This document shows positions 26,315 through 35,135 of a DNA stretch of 64,000 nt, piece after piece (the stretch's first letter is position 1; every line of letters starts with the position of its first letter). The notes beneath the pieces are model-generated. The model saw only the letters and a program-made list of their open reading frames with translations, was not told the origin of the DNA and did not search any database. The stretch comes from Candidatus Flexifilum breve (GTDB taxonomy: Bacteria > Chloroflexota > Anaerolineae > Aggregatilineales > Phototrophicaceae). The DNA is taken from positions 992,001 through 1,056,000 of the forward strand of contig JADKGC010000001.1 in the NCBI GenBank assembly GCA_016717205.1, read 5' to 3'. The position numbers were made by a program, and so were the translations under genes.

Positions 26315-29300
26315 ATGTCAGAAAACCCGTTTGTCCACCTGCACGTCCATACGGAATACTCGCTGCTCGACGGCCTGAGCCGCGTCGACAAGATCGTCAA
26401 GCGGGCGGCGGCGCTCGGCATGAACTCGCTGGCGATCACCGATCACGGCACCATGTTCGGCGTCATCGACTTCTATAACGAATGCAAAAAAGCGGGCATC
26501 AAACCGATCATCGGCATGGAGGGTTACCTCGCCCGCCGCACCATGGACGACCGTGACTCCAAACTCGACGCACGCCCTTTCCACCTACTCATGCTGGCGA
26601 AAAACGAAACGGGCTACAAGAATCTGCTGAAGATCGCCAGCGAAGCGCAGCTCCGCGGCTACTACTACCGTCCGCGCATCGACCGCGACTTCCTCGCCAC
26701 GCATTCTGAAGGTCTGGTTGTGACCAGCGGCTGCCTCGCCGGGCAAATCCCCAGCATGATCATGGACGGCAAAGAAGCCGAGGCGCGCGAACTGATCGAC
26801 TGGTACGTGCAGGTCTTCGGCAAAGACAACTTCTACCTTGAACTGCAAAGCCACGACATCCCCGAACTCAAACCGGTCAACGACTGGCTGATCGACATTG
26901 GACGACGCGACGATGTCGGCTTTCTGGCGACCAATGACGTGCATTACGTGCTCGACTCCGACTTCGACGTGCATGACACGCTGCTCTGTATCCAGACGGG
27001 TGCGAACAAATCCGACACCAACCGCATGTCAATGACCGACAACAGCTATTTCCTCACCAGCGGCGAGCAGATGTGGCAGACGTTCGGGCACGTCAACGAT
27101 GGCGAGGCGCTGCTCAACAGCATCAAAATCGCCGAGATGTGCGAAATCGACCTGAGCCGCAAGGGCTATCACCTGCCCGTGTTCCCCGTGCCGGACGGTC
27201 ACACCGCCGGGTCGTACTTGCGCCACCTCGCCGAAAAGGGCTTGGGCTGGCGTTACCCCGGTCGCGAACACGACGAGGCGCTCGTCCAGCGGCTCGACTT
27301 TGAATTAAATGTCATCAACAAGATGGGCTTTGACACCTATTTCCTCATCGTGTGGGACTTGTGCGAGTTCGCCCGCGAAACGGACATCTGGTGGAACGTG
27401 CGTGGTTCGGGCGCGGGCAGCGTGACCGCCTACTGCCTCGGCATCACCAACATCGACCCGATTCAGAATAACCTGCTGTTCGAACGCTTCCTCAATCCCG
27501 GTCGCGTCAGCATGCCCGATATCGACATGGACTTCCCCGACGACCGCCGCGCCGAAATGATCCACTACTGCGCGCGCAAATACGGCGAAGACAAAGTCGC
27601 GGCGATCATCACGTTTGGGACACTCGGCGCGAAAGCGGCGGTGCGCGATGTCGGGCGCGTGCTCGGCGTGGATCTGACGCTCGTGAATCAGGCGGCGCGC
27701 CTCATCCCCACCGAACCGAAGCCGAAGCCCGTCAAAGAGTACGTGTCGGATAACCCCGAACTCCAGAAGATGTACGACACGAATTCGGACATCAAGCGCG
27801 TGATTGACCTCGCGGAGCATTTGCAAGGCATCAACCGCCATGCCTCAACGCACGCGGCGGGCATCATCATCGCGGATAAGCCGCTCAACGAGTACATTCC
27901 GCTCCACCGTCAGACGAAAGAGTCCAAGACGGAAGAGGGCGAAGAAGCGATCACGATCAAGCAGGTGACGCAGTTCCCCATGGAGACCTGTGAGGCCATC
28001 GGCTTGCTCAAGGTCGACTTCCTCGGCCTGTCGACGCTCACGTATCTGCGCAAAGCGTGCGACCTGATCAACCGCTACCACGGCACAAACTATTCGATGG
28101 ACACCATCCCCTACCGCCCCATAGGCAATCCTGAACAGGATCGCATGCTGGCGGCGGCCTTCGAGATGATGGGACGCGGGGAAACGGTCGGCGTGTTCCA
28201 GATTGAAAGTACGGGTATGCAGGGCATGCTCCGCGAGATGCGCCCGTCCAAGTTCGAGCACATCATCGCCGCCGTGTCGCTCTACCGCCCCGGCCCGATG
28301 GACTACATCCCGGAATTCAACGCGCGCATGCACGGCCGCAAAGAGATCAACTACCATCACGAAGGGCTGCGCCCGATTCTCGAAGAGACTTACGGGATCA
28401 TCACGTATCAGGAACAGATCATGCAGGTGGCGGGCAACCTGTTCGGTTACTCGCTCGGCGATGCCGACCTGATGCGCCGCGCCGTGTCGAAAAAGAAGAA
28501 AGAAGACCTGCTCAAGCACAAGCAGATCTTCATCACGCAGGGGTCGCAGGTCGACCCCACCATGACGGCGGAGATCGCCGAAAAAATCTTCGACGAGATC
28601 GAGTTCTTCGCCAACTATGGCTTCAACAAGAGCCATGCGGCTGATTACGCGGTCATAACGGTTCAGACGGGCTTCCTTAAGTGCAACTATCCTGCCGAAT
28701 ACATGGCGGCGCTGCTCACCGTCTACTTTGACGACACGGCGAAAGTCGCGACCTTCCTCGCGGAATGCAAGCGGCTCAATGTACCGATTCTGCCGCCGGA
28801 CGTGAACTACAGCAGCCTCGACTTCGACATTCAGTTCCTCGACAATGGCACACGCGCCATCCGCTTTGGCATGGCGGCGATCAAGAACGCGGGCGTCGGC
28901 GCACTCCAGATCATTCTCGACACGCGCAATGAGGGCGGGCTGTTCGCCGATCTCAAGGACTTCTGCCGCCGCGTTGACCTGCGCCATGTCGGCAAGAAGA
29001 CAGTGGAAAGCCTGATCAAGGTCGGCGCGCTGGATGCCTTTGGCGAACGTAAGCAGTTGATGGACGGGCTGGATCGTATCATGGGCTACAGCGCCGAACA
29101 TCACAAAGCCCAGGACATCGGGCAGATGGGCTTGTTCGGCGGGGGCGGCGACACAACCGCGGGCGCGGACGAAGGCATGCTGGCCAACCTCAAAGCCACC
29201 AGCGAAACCAGTCACCGCGAAATGCTCGACTGGGAGCGAGAACTGCTTGGGCTGTACATCTCCAGCCATCCGATTGACCCGATTGCCGATGCGCTGGCAG

Positions 29301-30055
29301 GCACCAACATCGTCACGACGCTCCAACTCAAGGACGAAGACAGCGGTCTCGCCGGGAGAAACGTGCGCTTCGTCGGGCTGGTGGTGGGGCTGCGCAAAAT
29401 GCCGACCAAAAACAAAGATATGATGTGCGTCGCCACGCTCGAAGATCGCTTCGGCGCGATCGACGTGGTCATGTTCCCGAAAACGTGGGCAAAGTTCGAA
29501 CCGCTGATGAATGACGGCGCCGTGGTGGTCGTCATGGGCAAGCTGGATATCTCGCGCGCCGATGTGCAGATCCTGTGCGAATCGGTCGAAACCGATATCA
29601 CGCTCGTCTCCAGCGCCAGCAGCGAACCGATCCGCCCGGACGTGACGCCGATCTGGGACGATAACGCGGAACCCGAACCGGCACCGCCGCCGTACGTCCC
29701 ACCGACCAACGGCAATGGTAACGGCTATCACAGCGAAGAACCGCCGAACTTCGACGAACTGCCGCCGCCGCCCGACTTCTTCGGCGATGAGTTCGCCCCG
29801 CCGCCACCGCCTGCCACCCGCCTGCTAACGATCTACTTCCAGCGGCTGGACGAAGTCGAACGCGATCAGCGCCGCTTACGGCGCGTGGTCAATGAGATTA
29901 TGGGCTTTGCAGGCGTTGATCAATTCCGGGTGATCATCATGGAAGACGGTCAGGAAACGCATCTGCTCGACTTCCCGAAGGACACCACCTTCATCTGCGA
30001 CGGGCTGGAAAAGCGCCTCGGCGCGATTGAAGGCATCCGTTGGCAGGTGGGCTAG
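26315..30055 (+). CDS. dnaE: DNA polymerase III alpha subunit
   Basis: 1246 residues. Replicative polymerase subunit. PHP domain at the N-terminus (HLHVHTEYSLLDG, ITDHGTM, TSGCLAGQ, ATNDVHYV) with its metal-binding histidines apparently intact, so proofreading activity in the PHP domain is possible. The catalytic aspartates are in MPDIDMDFPDD at about 400-410. Helix-hairpin-helix and OB-fold regions follow (FVGLVVGLRKMPTK near 1027). Residues about 1117-1165 form a Pro/Glu/Asn-rich linker, then a short C-terminal domain (LLTIYFQRLDEVERDQR...). Divergent from the heptad-repeat gene. A TATACT at 26270-26275 is a candidate -10. Confidence 0.96.
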   Translation: MSENPFVHLHVHTEYSLLDGLSRVDKIVKRAAALGMNSLAITDHGTMFGVIDFYNECKKAGIKPIIGMEGYLARRTMDDRDSKLDARPFHLLMLAKNETGYKNLLKIASEAQLRGYYYRPRIDRDFLATHSEGLVVTSGCLAGQIPSMIMDGKEAEARELIDWYVQVFGKDNFYLELQSHDIPELKPVNDWLIDIGRRDDVGFLATNDVHYVLDSDFDVHDTLLCIQTGANKSDTNRMSMTDNSYFLTSGEQMWQTFGHVNDGEALLNSIKIAEMCEIDLSRKGYHLPVFPVPDGHTAGSYLRHLAEKGLGWRYPGREHDEALVQRLDFELNVINKMGFDTYFLIVWDLCEFARETDIWWNVRGSGAGSVTAYCLGITNIDPIQNNLLFERFLNPGRVSMPDIDMDFPDDRRAEMIHYCARKYGEDKVAAIITFGTLGAKAAVRDVGRVLGVDLTLVNQAARLIPTEPKPKPVKEYVSDNPELQKMYDTNSDIKRVIDLAEHLQGINRHASTHAAGIIIADKPLNEYIPLHRQTKESKTEEGEEAITIKQVTQFPMETCEAIGLLKVDFLGLSTLTYLRKACDLINRYHGTNYSMDTIPYRPIGNPEQDRMLAAAFEMMGRGETVGVFQIESTGMQGMLREMRPSKFEHIIAAVSLYRPGPMDYIPEFNARMHGRKEINYHHEGLRPILEETYGIITYQEQIMQVAGNLFGYSLGDADLMRRAVSKKKKEDLLKHKQIFITQGSQVDPTMTAEIAEKIFDEIEFFANYGFNKSHAADYAVITVQTGFLKCNYPAEYMAALLTVYFDDTAKVATFLAECKRLNVPILPPDVNYSSLDFDIQFLDNGTRAIRFGMAAIKNAGVGALQIILDTRNEGGLFADLKDFCRRVDLRHVGKKTVESLIKVGALDAFGERKQLMDGLDRIMGYSAEHHKAQDIGQMGLFGGGGDTTAGADEGMLANLKATSETSHREMLDWERELLGLYISSHPIDPIADALAGTNIVTTLQLKDEDSGLAGRNVRFVGLVVGLRKMPTKNKDMMCVATLEDRFGAIDVVMFPKTWAKFEPLMNDGAVVVVMGKLDISRADVQILCESVETDITLVSSASSEPIRPDVTPIWDDNAEPEPAPPPYVPPTNGNGNGYHSEEPPNFDELPPPPDFFGDEFAPPPPPATRLLTIYFQRLDEVERDQRRLRRVVNEIMGFAGVDQFRVIIMEDGQETHLLDFPKDTTFICDGLEKRLGAIEGIRWQVG

Positions 30056-30160
30056 GCGGCTGGAAACGTTTGCATTGGTTAAGAAACGCGCGGAACCTCT
30101 GGCGTTTGTGAGTGTTGTGGATACAATATTACGGCACAAAACACACGGGAGCAATCCGCG

Positions 30161-31129
30161 ATGAAAAGAATAGCGGTGATGACCAGCGGCGGTGACTCGC
30201 CGGGGATGAATGCAGCGATTCGCGCGGTCGTGCGGACTGCCATGAACTACGACATCGAAGTCTACGGCGTGCGCCAAGCGTATACAGGTCTGATTAACGG
30301 CGATTTTGAACTGCTGACGAGCGTGGAAGTCAGTGGTATTTTGCAGCGCGGCGGCACGATTCTGCAAACCGCGCGCAACGAGGAATTCAAGACTACACAG
30401 GGGCAAAAGCGCGGTCTGCGCCGCCTCAACGAGCATGGCATTCAGGGTCTGGTGATCGTCGGCGGCAACGGCAGCCTGACGGGGGCGCTCGCCCTGCATC
30501 GCATGGGTTTCCCGGTGATCGGCGTGCCGGGCAGCATTGACAACGACATTTTCGGCACGGACATGGCCATCGGCGTCGATTCGGCGATGAACGTGATCCT
30601 CGAAGCGCTCGACCGCCTGCGCGACACCGCGTCGTCGCATCAGCGCGCTTTTCTCATCGAAGTGATGGGGCGCAACTGCGGCTACCTCGCGCTGACGGGC
30701 GGTATCCTTGGCGGCGCGGAGATCGTGGTGACGCCAGAACGCCCACCGACGATGGAAGAAGTCGCCGCCGCGCTGGAAGACGCCTATGTGCGCGGTAAAT
30801 CGCACGCTATCGCCGTGATCGCGGAAGGCGCGCCCTACCGCGCGACCGACCTCGAAAAGTTCCTTCAGCAGAACCAGAACATCGGCTTCGAAATCCGCCT
30901 GACGATTCTCGGTCACACGCAGCGCGGCGGCAGCCCCACCGCGTTTGATCGCCTGCTGGCGACGCGCATGGGCGTCAAGGCCGTCGAATTCCTGCGCGAT
31001 GGACAGTCCGGCGTGATGGTTGGCCTGAGCGGGCGCGAAATGAAGGCCGTCCCGCTGGAAGAAGCGATCAGCAAGCTCCGCCCCATCAGCGAGAGCTACT
31101 TCGAAATGGCCAAGTTTCTGTCACGCTAA
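30161..31129 (+). CDS. pfkA: 6-phosphofructokinase
   Basis: 322 residues, the standard bacterial length. Commits fructose 6-phosphate to glycolysis. MTSGGDSPGMNAAIR binds ATP; PGSIDNDI holds the catalytic D127; MGRNCGYLA and GHTQRGGSPTAFDR bind the substrate. G104 and G124 are the ATP-type residues (PPi-dependent enzymes have Asp and Lys). Residue 103, Asp in most ATP-PFKs (GGDGS), is Asn here (GGNGS). Start ATG 30161 with GGGAG eleven bases upstream. Ends at a convergent terminator shared with ybaK. Confidence 0.95.
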   Translation: MKRIAVMTSGGDSPGMNAAIRAVVRTAMNYDIEVYGVRQAYTGLINGDFELLTSVEVSGILQRGGTILQTARNEEFKTTQGQKRGLRRLNEHGIQGLVIVGGNGSLTGALALHRMGFPVIGVPGSIDNDIFGTDMAIGVDSAMNVILEALDRLRDTASSHQRAFLIEVMGRNCGYLALTGGILGGAEIVVTPERPPTMEEVAAALEDAYVRGKSHAIAVIAEGAPYRATDLEKFLQQNQNIGFEIRLTILGHTQRGGSPTAFDRLLATRMGVKAVEFLRDGQSGVMVGLSGREMKAVPLEEAISKLRPISESYFEMAKFLSR

Positions 31130-31139
31130 CGCACAGCAG

Positions 31140-31200
31140 TTAGCCGTTAGCAATCAGCTTTTAGCTAAATGCCAAAAGCTAACGGCTAACGGCTTCTTTT
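31140..31200. terminator. Convergent terminator between pfkA and ybaK
   Basis: TTAGCCGTTAGC (31140-31151) pairs perfectly with GCTAACGGCTAA (31178-31189); a second, competing stem uses AGCTTTTAGC with GCCAAAAGCT. Followed by TTCTTTT reading rightward. Confidence 0.8.
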
Positions 31201-31684
31201 ATTCCTGATCAACGCCGAATTCGGCGATGCGCGCTTTGACCAAGCCGATCAGCGCGATGACGGGCAGGCGAATCTGGTAGCCGCGCTGCCCCGCGCTCAG
31301 CGTGATGTGCTGGAGTTGCGTCGCGGGCTGGTCGATGAACACTTTCCAGTTCTTCTGCGTGAGTGCCAGCGGACTGATACCGCCGACCTTCAACCCCGTC
31401 TGCGCTTCGGCGTCTTTGTGCGCCGCCATGCGGACCTTCTTCTCACCCGCCGCCGCCGCGAGCCGCTTGAGGTCAAGATGACGGTTGGACGCGAGCAGCG
31501 CCAGCAGCGGCTTGCCACCGCCGTCCGGTTCGACCACCAGCGTCTTGTAGACGTGATGCGGCGGAAACCCGAGCATCTCCGCGACTTCCCCCGCGTCGTG
31601 AAATTCCGACCCGTCGTACTCAAACACCTCGTACGGGATTTTGTGCTGTTCCAGCAAGCGCATTGAATTCAGTTTTTCGGCCAT
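31199..31684 (-). CDS. ybaK: Cys-tRNA(Pro)/aminoacyl-tRNA deacylase YbaK/EbsC
   Basis: 161 residues from ATG 31684; another in-frame ATG lies two codons upstream at 31690. YbaK-family proteins hydrolyse mischarged Cys-tRNA(Pro). The family pattern is intact: IPYEVFEYDGSEFHDAGEVAEMLG, the catalytic-lysine block HHVYKTLVVEPDG, HLDLKRLAAAAGEKKVRMA, LKVGGISPLALTQK and a final LPVIALIGL. Convergent with pfkA. A family B palindrome sits just upstream. Confidence 0.93.
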   Translation of the reverse strand: MAEKLNSMRLLEQHKIPYEVFEYDGSEFHDAGEVAEMLGFPPHHVYKTLVVEPDGGGKPLLALLASNRHLDLKRLAAAAGEKKVRMAAHKDAEAQTGLKVGGISPLALTQKNWKVFIDQPATQLQHITLSAGQRGYQIRLPVIALIGLVKARIAEFGVDQE

Positions 31685-31700
31685 GAGCATCCAGCTATTG

Positions 31701-31723
31701 GTAGGGACGACACCTGTGTCGTC
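31701..31723. repeat. Family B palindrome
   Basis: GTAGG then GACGACAC-CT-GTGTCGTC (31706-31723), perfect 8-bp arms; its stem word differs from the other copies. Confidence 0.85.
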
Positions 31724-31767
31724 TTCGGTCAGTTCTCACCATAAATCTCAATGCGATCTTCTTGCCC

Positions 31768-32235
31768 CTACGCTCGGCGTTCAAGTTCGTCAGGCGTTGG
31801 ACGTTGGAAGATCGCAAGCCACGGTTTCATCATCGCTTCGGGAATATAGAACGTGGTGGGCGATGGCTGTGCATTGCGAGCCGCCAACCGCCGCAGCAGC
31901 TCCTCCGCCGGGACATCGAGAAAGTGGACTTCGCTGCTCGCGCCGAGCTGCCGCGCTCGCGCTCGATAGTCTTCGCGTTCCTCGCGCGCCCAGAAACCAA
32001 AATCGAGGATGACATTCGTTCCCAATTCCAGTGCTCGACTGGCGATGTTCCACAGCATTACCTCGATGAGGCCATGGCGCGCATCATGGTCTGGATGTTC
32101 AGCATCCTGGCCGAAGAGCCGCACGCGCCATTCATCGGTTGTCAGTCGCAGGGCCGCGTGCTCATGCTCAAGCTGCTTGGCCAGCGTCGTTTTTCCCGAG
32201 CACGGCAGTCCCACCATCAAATGGAGAGTCGCCAC
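31768..32235 (-). CDS. P-loop kinase-like ATPase (AAA_33 type)
   Basis: 155 residues from GTG 32235, chosen because GGAG lies about eight bases upstream and the conserved fold starts seven codons later. Walker A is VGLPCSGKTTLAKQL; LTTDEWRVRLFG and NVILDFGFWAREEREDYR match small P-loop kinases of the zeta-toxin/chloramphenicol phosphotransferase-like group. FLDVPAEELLRRLAARN is the lid region. Likely phosphorylates a small molecule. 25 bases downstream of the SDR gene on the same strand. Confidence 0.8.
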   Translation of the reverse strand: MATLHLMVGLPCSGKTTLAKQLEHEHAALRLTTDEWRVRLFGQDAEHPDHDARHGLIEVMLWNIASRALELGTNVILDFGFWAREEREDYRARARQLGASSEVHFLDVPAEELLRRLAARNAQPSPTTFYIPEAMMKPWLAIFQRPTPDELERRA

Positions 32236-32260
32236 ACTTACCACTCCAAACGTTGACAGA

Positions 32261-33046
32261 TTACGTTTTATACTGCTTGAGCGCCCGCCGCCCAATGAAA
32301 CCGGGCACCAGCAGATTGCCGAGCACAATCAGCCAGTCGAACAAGCGCAGGACAACGCGCTGCTGCTTTCGGTCAACCGCCTTGATGATGCCCTCGGCCA
32401 CGAACTCCGGCGTCATCACCGGGAGCCGTGGCGCTTTGGCCGCGTGACCGCTCGCGCCCAAGCGCCGCTCGCTGAACTCAGTCGCGACGCGCCCGAGCTG
32501 CACATCGGTCACGCCGATGTTGTCCGCTTCCAGTTCCAGCCGCAGCGACCGCGCCAGATTGCTCACAAACGTTTTGCTGGCGCTGTAAGCCGCCGCATAC
32601 GGCGCGATCATCCCCGCGACGACCGACGAGATGATCACGATCTGCCCACCGCCCGCCGCGCGCAGCGCCGGGACGCCCGCGCGAATCGTGTGCAGCACGC
32701 CGTCGATGTTGGTGCGCAGCAGCGTTTCGAGATCGTCCCAGTTGGAATCGGCAATGGAACCGCGCTGACCGACGCCCGCGTTCGCCACGACCACATCCAA
32801 CCGCCCCCAGCGCGCCACCGCCTGATCCACCGCGCTCTGCACCGCCGCGCGATCCGTGACATCAGCGGCGATGGCCAGAAATTCGCCGTGACCGGGCAGC
32901 GCCTTGACCGCCTGCTCCAGTTCCGCCAGTCGATCCACGCGCCGTGCCGTAACGCAGACGTGATCGCCGCGCCGTGCGAAGGCCAGCGCCAGCGCGTAGC
33001 CGACGCCGCTCGAGGCGCCTGTAATCAACACCACTCTGTTCGCCAT
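32261..33046 (-). CDS. Short-chain dehydrogenase/reductase
   Basis: 261 residues, classical SDR. Cofactor loop TGASSGVG (9-16), ADVTD, NAG (89-91), and the catalytic set S140/S141, Y154, K158 (YSASK). R35/R36 after the second strand favours NADP(H). A hydrophobic C-terminal stretch (FDWLIVLGNLLVPGFIG) could contact the membrane, as in acyl-chain SDRs. Substrate unknown. Confidence 0.92.
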   Translation of the reverse strand: MANRVVLITGASSGVGYALALAFARRGDHVCVTARRVDRLAELEQAVKALPGHGEFLAIAADVTDRAAVQSAVDQAVARWGRLDVVVANAGVGQRGSIADSNWDDLETLLRTNIDGVLHTIRAGVPALRAAGGGQIVIISSVVAGMIAPYAAAYSASKTFVSNLARSLRLELEADNIGVTDVQLGRVATEFSERRLGASGHAAKAPRLPVMTPEFVAEGIIKAVDRKQQRVVLRLFDWLIVLGNLLVPGFIGRRALKQYKT

Positions 33047-33085
33047 GTAATCCGTCAGTAGCCCTTCTTGCCGTCGCGATTAAAC

Positions 33086-33109
33086 GGACGAGGCGTGCCT
33101 CGTCCCTAC
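33086..33109. repeat. Family B palindrome
   Basis: GGACGAGGCGTGCCTCGTCC followed by CTAC; one central base differs from the copy at 18908. Confidence 0.88.
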
Positions 33110-33123
33110 TGTAAACTGTGAAC

Positions 33124-34788
33124 TTAAATATGTACCGGCTCATGATACACGCCGAACACCTGCCGCATGACCTGAATGATCTCGCCGAGCGTCGCGTCGC
33201 TGCGAGCGGCGTCCAGCAGGTACGGCATGACGTTCTCCGTGCCCGCGCACGCCGCTTTGAGCGCGGCGAGCGCCTGACTCGTGCGCTCATTATCGCGTTC
33301 CAAACGAAGCTGCGCCAGACGCGCGCACTGCCGTTCGTAGCCCCGCGGATCCATCTGCAGAATCGGGATGCCGGGCGCGTCTTCGCTCACGTACTCGTTC
33401 ACACCCACAATCACGCGCTGCTGGCTGTCCATCTCGACCTGATGCCGGTAGCTGGCATCGGCGATCTCCTGCTGGATGAAACCCGCTTCCAGCGCGGGAA
33501 TCACACCGCCCAACTCATCGATGCGGCGGAAGTAGTCGTAGACTGCCTTTTCCGTCTGATCAGTCAGCGCTTCGACAAAGTAGCTCCCGCCCAGCGGATC
33601 GACCGTGTTCACGACGCCCGTCTCATGCGCGATGATCTGCTGCGTGCGCAGTGCCAACGTGACCGCGTGTTCACTCGGTAAGGCGAGTGCTTCGTCCATG
33701 CTGTTGGTGTGCAGCGATTGGGTGCCGCCGAGCACCGCCGCCAACGCCTGAATCGCCACACGAACGAGATTATTCTCTGGCTGCTGCGCGGTCAGGCTGA
33801 CGCCCGCCGTCTGGCAGTGGAAACGCATCAGCCACGAGCGCGGATTCTTCGCGCCGAACGTTTCGCGCATCGCGCGCGCCCAGATGCGCCGCGCCGCCCG
33901 CAGCTTGGCGATCTCCTCGAAGAAGTCGTTGTGCACGTTGAAGAAAAAGCTCAGGCGCGGCGCAAACTCGTCGATATCCAGCCCGCGTTTGAGCGCCCAG
34001 CGTACATACTCCAGCCCATCCGCCAGCGTGAACGCGAGTTCCTGCACGGCAGTGCTGCCCGCCTCGCGGATATGATAGCCGCTGATGCTGATCGTGTTCC
34101 AGTGCGGCATATATTTTGAGCCAAATTCAATCGTATCCGTGACGAGCCGCATCGACGGCTCCGGCGGGAAGATGTACTCTTTCTGCGCGCTGTATTCCTT
34201 GAGGATGTCGTTTTGCAGCGTGCCGCGCAGGTTCGCCATCGGCACACCCTGCTTTTCCGCCGCGGCGATGTAGAACGCCCAGATGACCGCCGCCGGGCTG
34301 TTGATCGTCATGCTGGTCGAGACATCGCCGAGCGGGATGCCGTCAAACAGGATTTCCATGTCGCGCAGGGAACTGATCGCCACACCGCATTTGCCGAACT
34401 CGCCGAGCGCTTCCGGCTGATCGGTGTCGTAGCCCATGAGGGTCGCGAGGTCAAAAGCGACCGATAAGCCCATGTTGCCCTGTGACAGCAGATATTTGTA
34501 ACGCGCGTTCGTCTCTTCGGCGGTGCCGAACCCGGCGAACATGCGCATCGTCCACAGCTTACCGCGCTGCCCCGTCGCGTGCACACCGCGCGTGAACGGG
34601 TATTCGCCCGGAAAACCGAGATCACGAAGATAGTCCAGATCGGGGATGTCGGCGGGGGTGTACAGCGGTTTGATCGGGACGCTCGACTGGGTGATGAACG
34701 TCGGCTGACGTTCCGGCAGTTTGGCGCGCGTCGGGTTGTAGGTTTCCTCAACCCACCGCTGCACCTGCGCTTTGACATCCGTCGTCAT
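33124..34788 (-). CDS. Acyl-CoA mutase large subunit, isobutyryl-CoA mutase-like
   Basis: 554 residues forming only the substrate-binding TIM barrel of B12-dependent acyl-CoA mutases. It needs a separate cobalamin subunit. Residues equivalent to Tyr89 and Arg207 of methylmalonyl-CoA mutase are F84 (MRMFAGFG) and Q202 (YSAQKEY), 118 apart as expected; Phe/Gln is the isobutyryl-CoA mutase combination, which cannot hold the malonyl carboxylate. So it probably interconverts isobutyryl-CoA and n-butyryl-CoA. The catalytic region FHCQTAGVSLTAQQP and GGTQSLHTNS are intact. GGAGAC precedes the ATG. Unlinked to the small subunit at 9074. A related acyl-CoA mutase remains possible. Confidence 0.88.
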   Translation of the reverse strand: MTTDVKAQVQRWVEETYNPTRAKLPERQPTFITQSSVPIKPLYTPADIPDLDYLRDLGFPGEYPFTRGVHATGQRGKLWTMRMFAGFGTAEETNARYKYLLSQGNMGLSVAFDLATLMGYDTDQPEALGEFGKCGVAISSLRDMEILFDGIPLGDVSTSMTINSPAAVIWAFYIAAAEKQGVPMANLRGTLQNDILKEYSAQKEYIFPPEPSMRLVTDTIEFGSKYMPHWNTISISGYHIREAGSTAVQELAFTLADGLEYVRWALKRGLDIDEFAPRLSFFFNVHNDFFEEIAKLRAARRIWARAMRETFGAKNPRSWLMRFHCQTAGVSLTAQQPENNLVRVAIQALAAVLGGTQSLHTNSMDEALALPSEHAVTLALRTQQIIAHETGVVNTVDPLGGSYFVEALTDQTEKAVYDYFRRIDELGGVIPALEAGFIQQEIADASYRHQVEMDSQQRVIVGVNEYVSEDAPGIPILQMDPRGYERQCARLAQLRLERDNERTSQALAALKAACAGTENVMPYLLDAARSDATLGEIIQVMRQVFGVYHEPVHI

Positions 34789-35135
34789 GAGTCCGTCTCC
34801 AAAATAGTTCGCATTAGAATAATCAATATGGATTATGGATCTTTCTCTGACCTCACCCCCGCCCCCACCCAGAATTCAGAGAGGGAAGCTAGCCAATGCC
34901 TTGTCGGTCTCCCCTCTCCCCGCTTGCGTGGGAGAGGGGCTGGGGGTGAGGGGGAGCCCAAATGAGGCTTATCCATAATGAGCGTTAAGCACTAGTTGCA
35001 ATGTCAGCCGTCAGCCACCCCCGGTCGAGCACTAGCCGACCCCAATATCCGGGGGAAGACAGGTGGTGTCTAGTCGCCATTATAGCACCCGACCGCGATC
35101 TGCCTTAGAATATTTAGCAAACGATAACCGAGCCT
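34789..35135. other. Intergenic region with family A repeat
   Basis: Divergent promoter region of the mutase and the 554-residue membrane protein. About a third is a family A repeat (34851-34952). No small gene or clear promoter hexamers seen in the remainder. Confidence 0.6.
34851..34952. repeat. Family A repeat (copy 4)
   Basis: CCTCACCCCCGCCCCCACCC, GAATTC centre, then CCCCTCTCCCCGC/TGGGAGAGGGGC and GGGGGTGAGGGGG. Same orientation as copy 1. Confidence 0.85.

Noticed and set aside
27845..29731. 628-codon open frame opposite dnaE
   Set aside because: Antisense of the polymerase core; no domain content, no start context.
30161..31129. Pyrophosphate-dependent phosphofructokinase
   Set aside because: G104 and G124 are the ATP-type residues; only position 103 is unusual.
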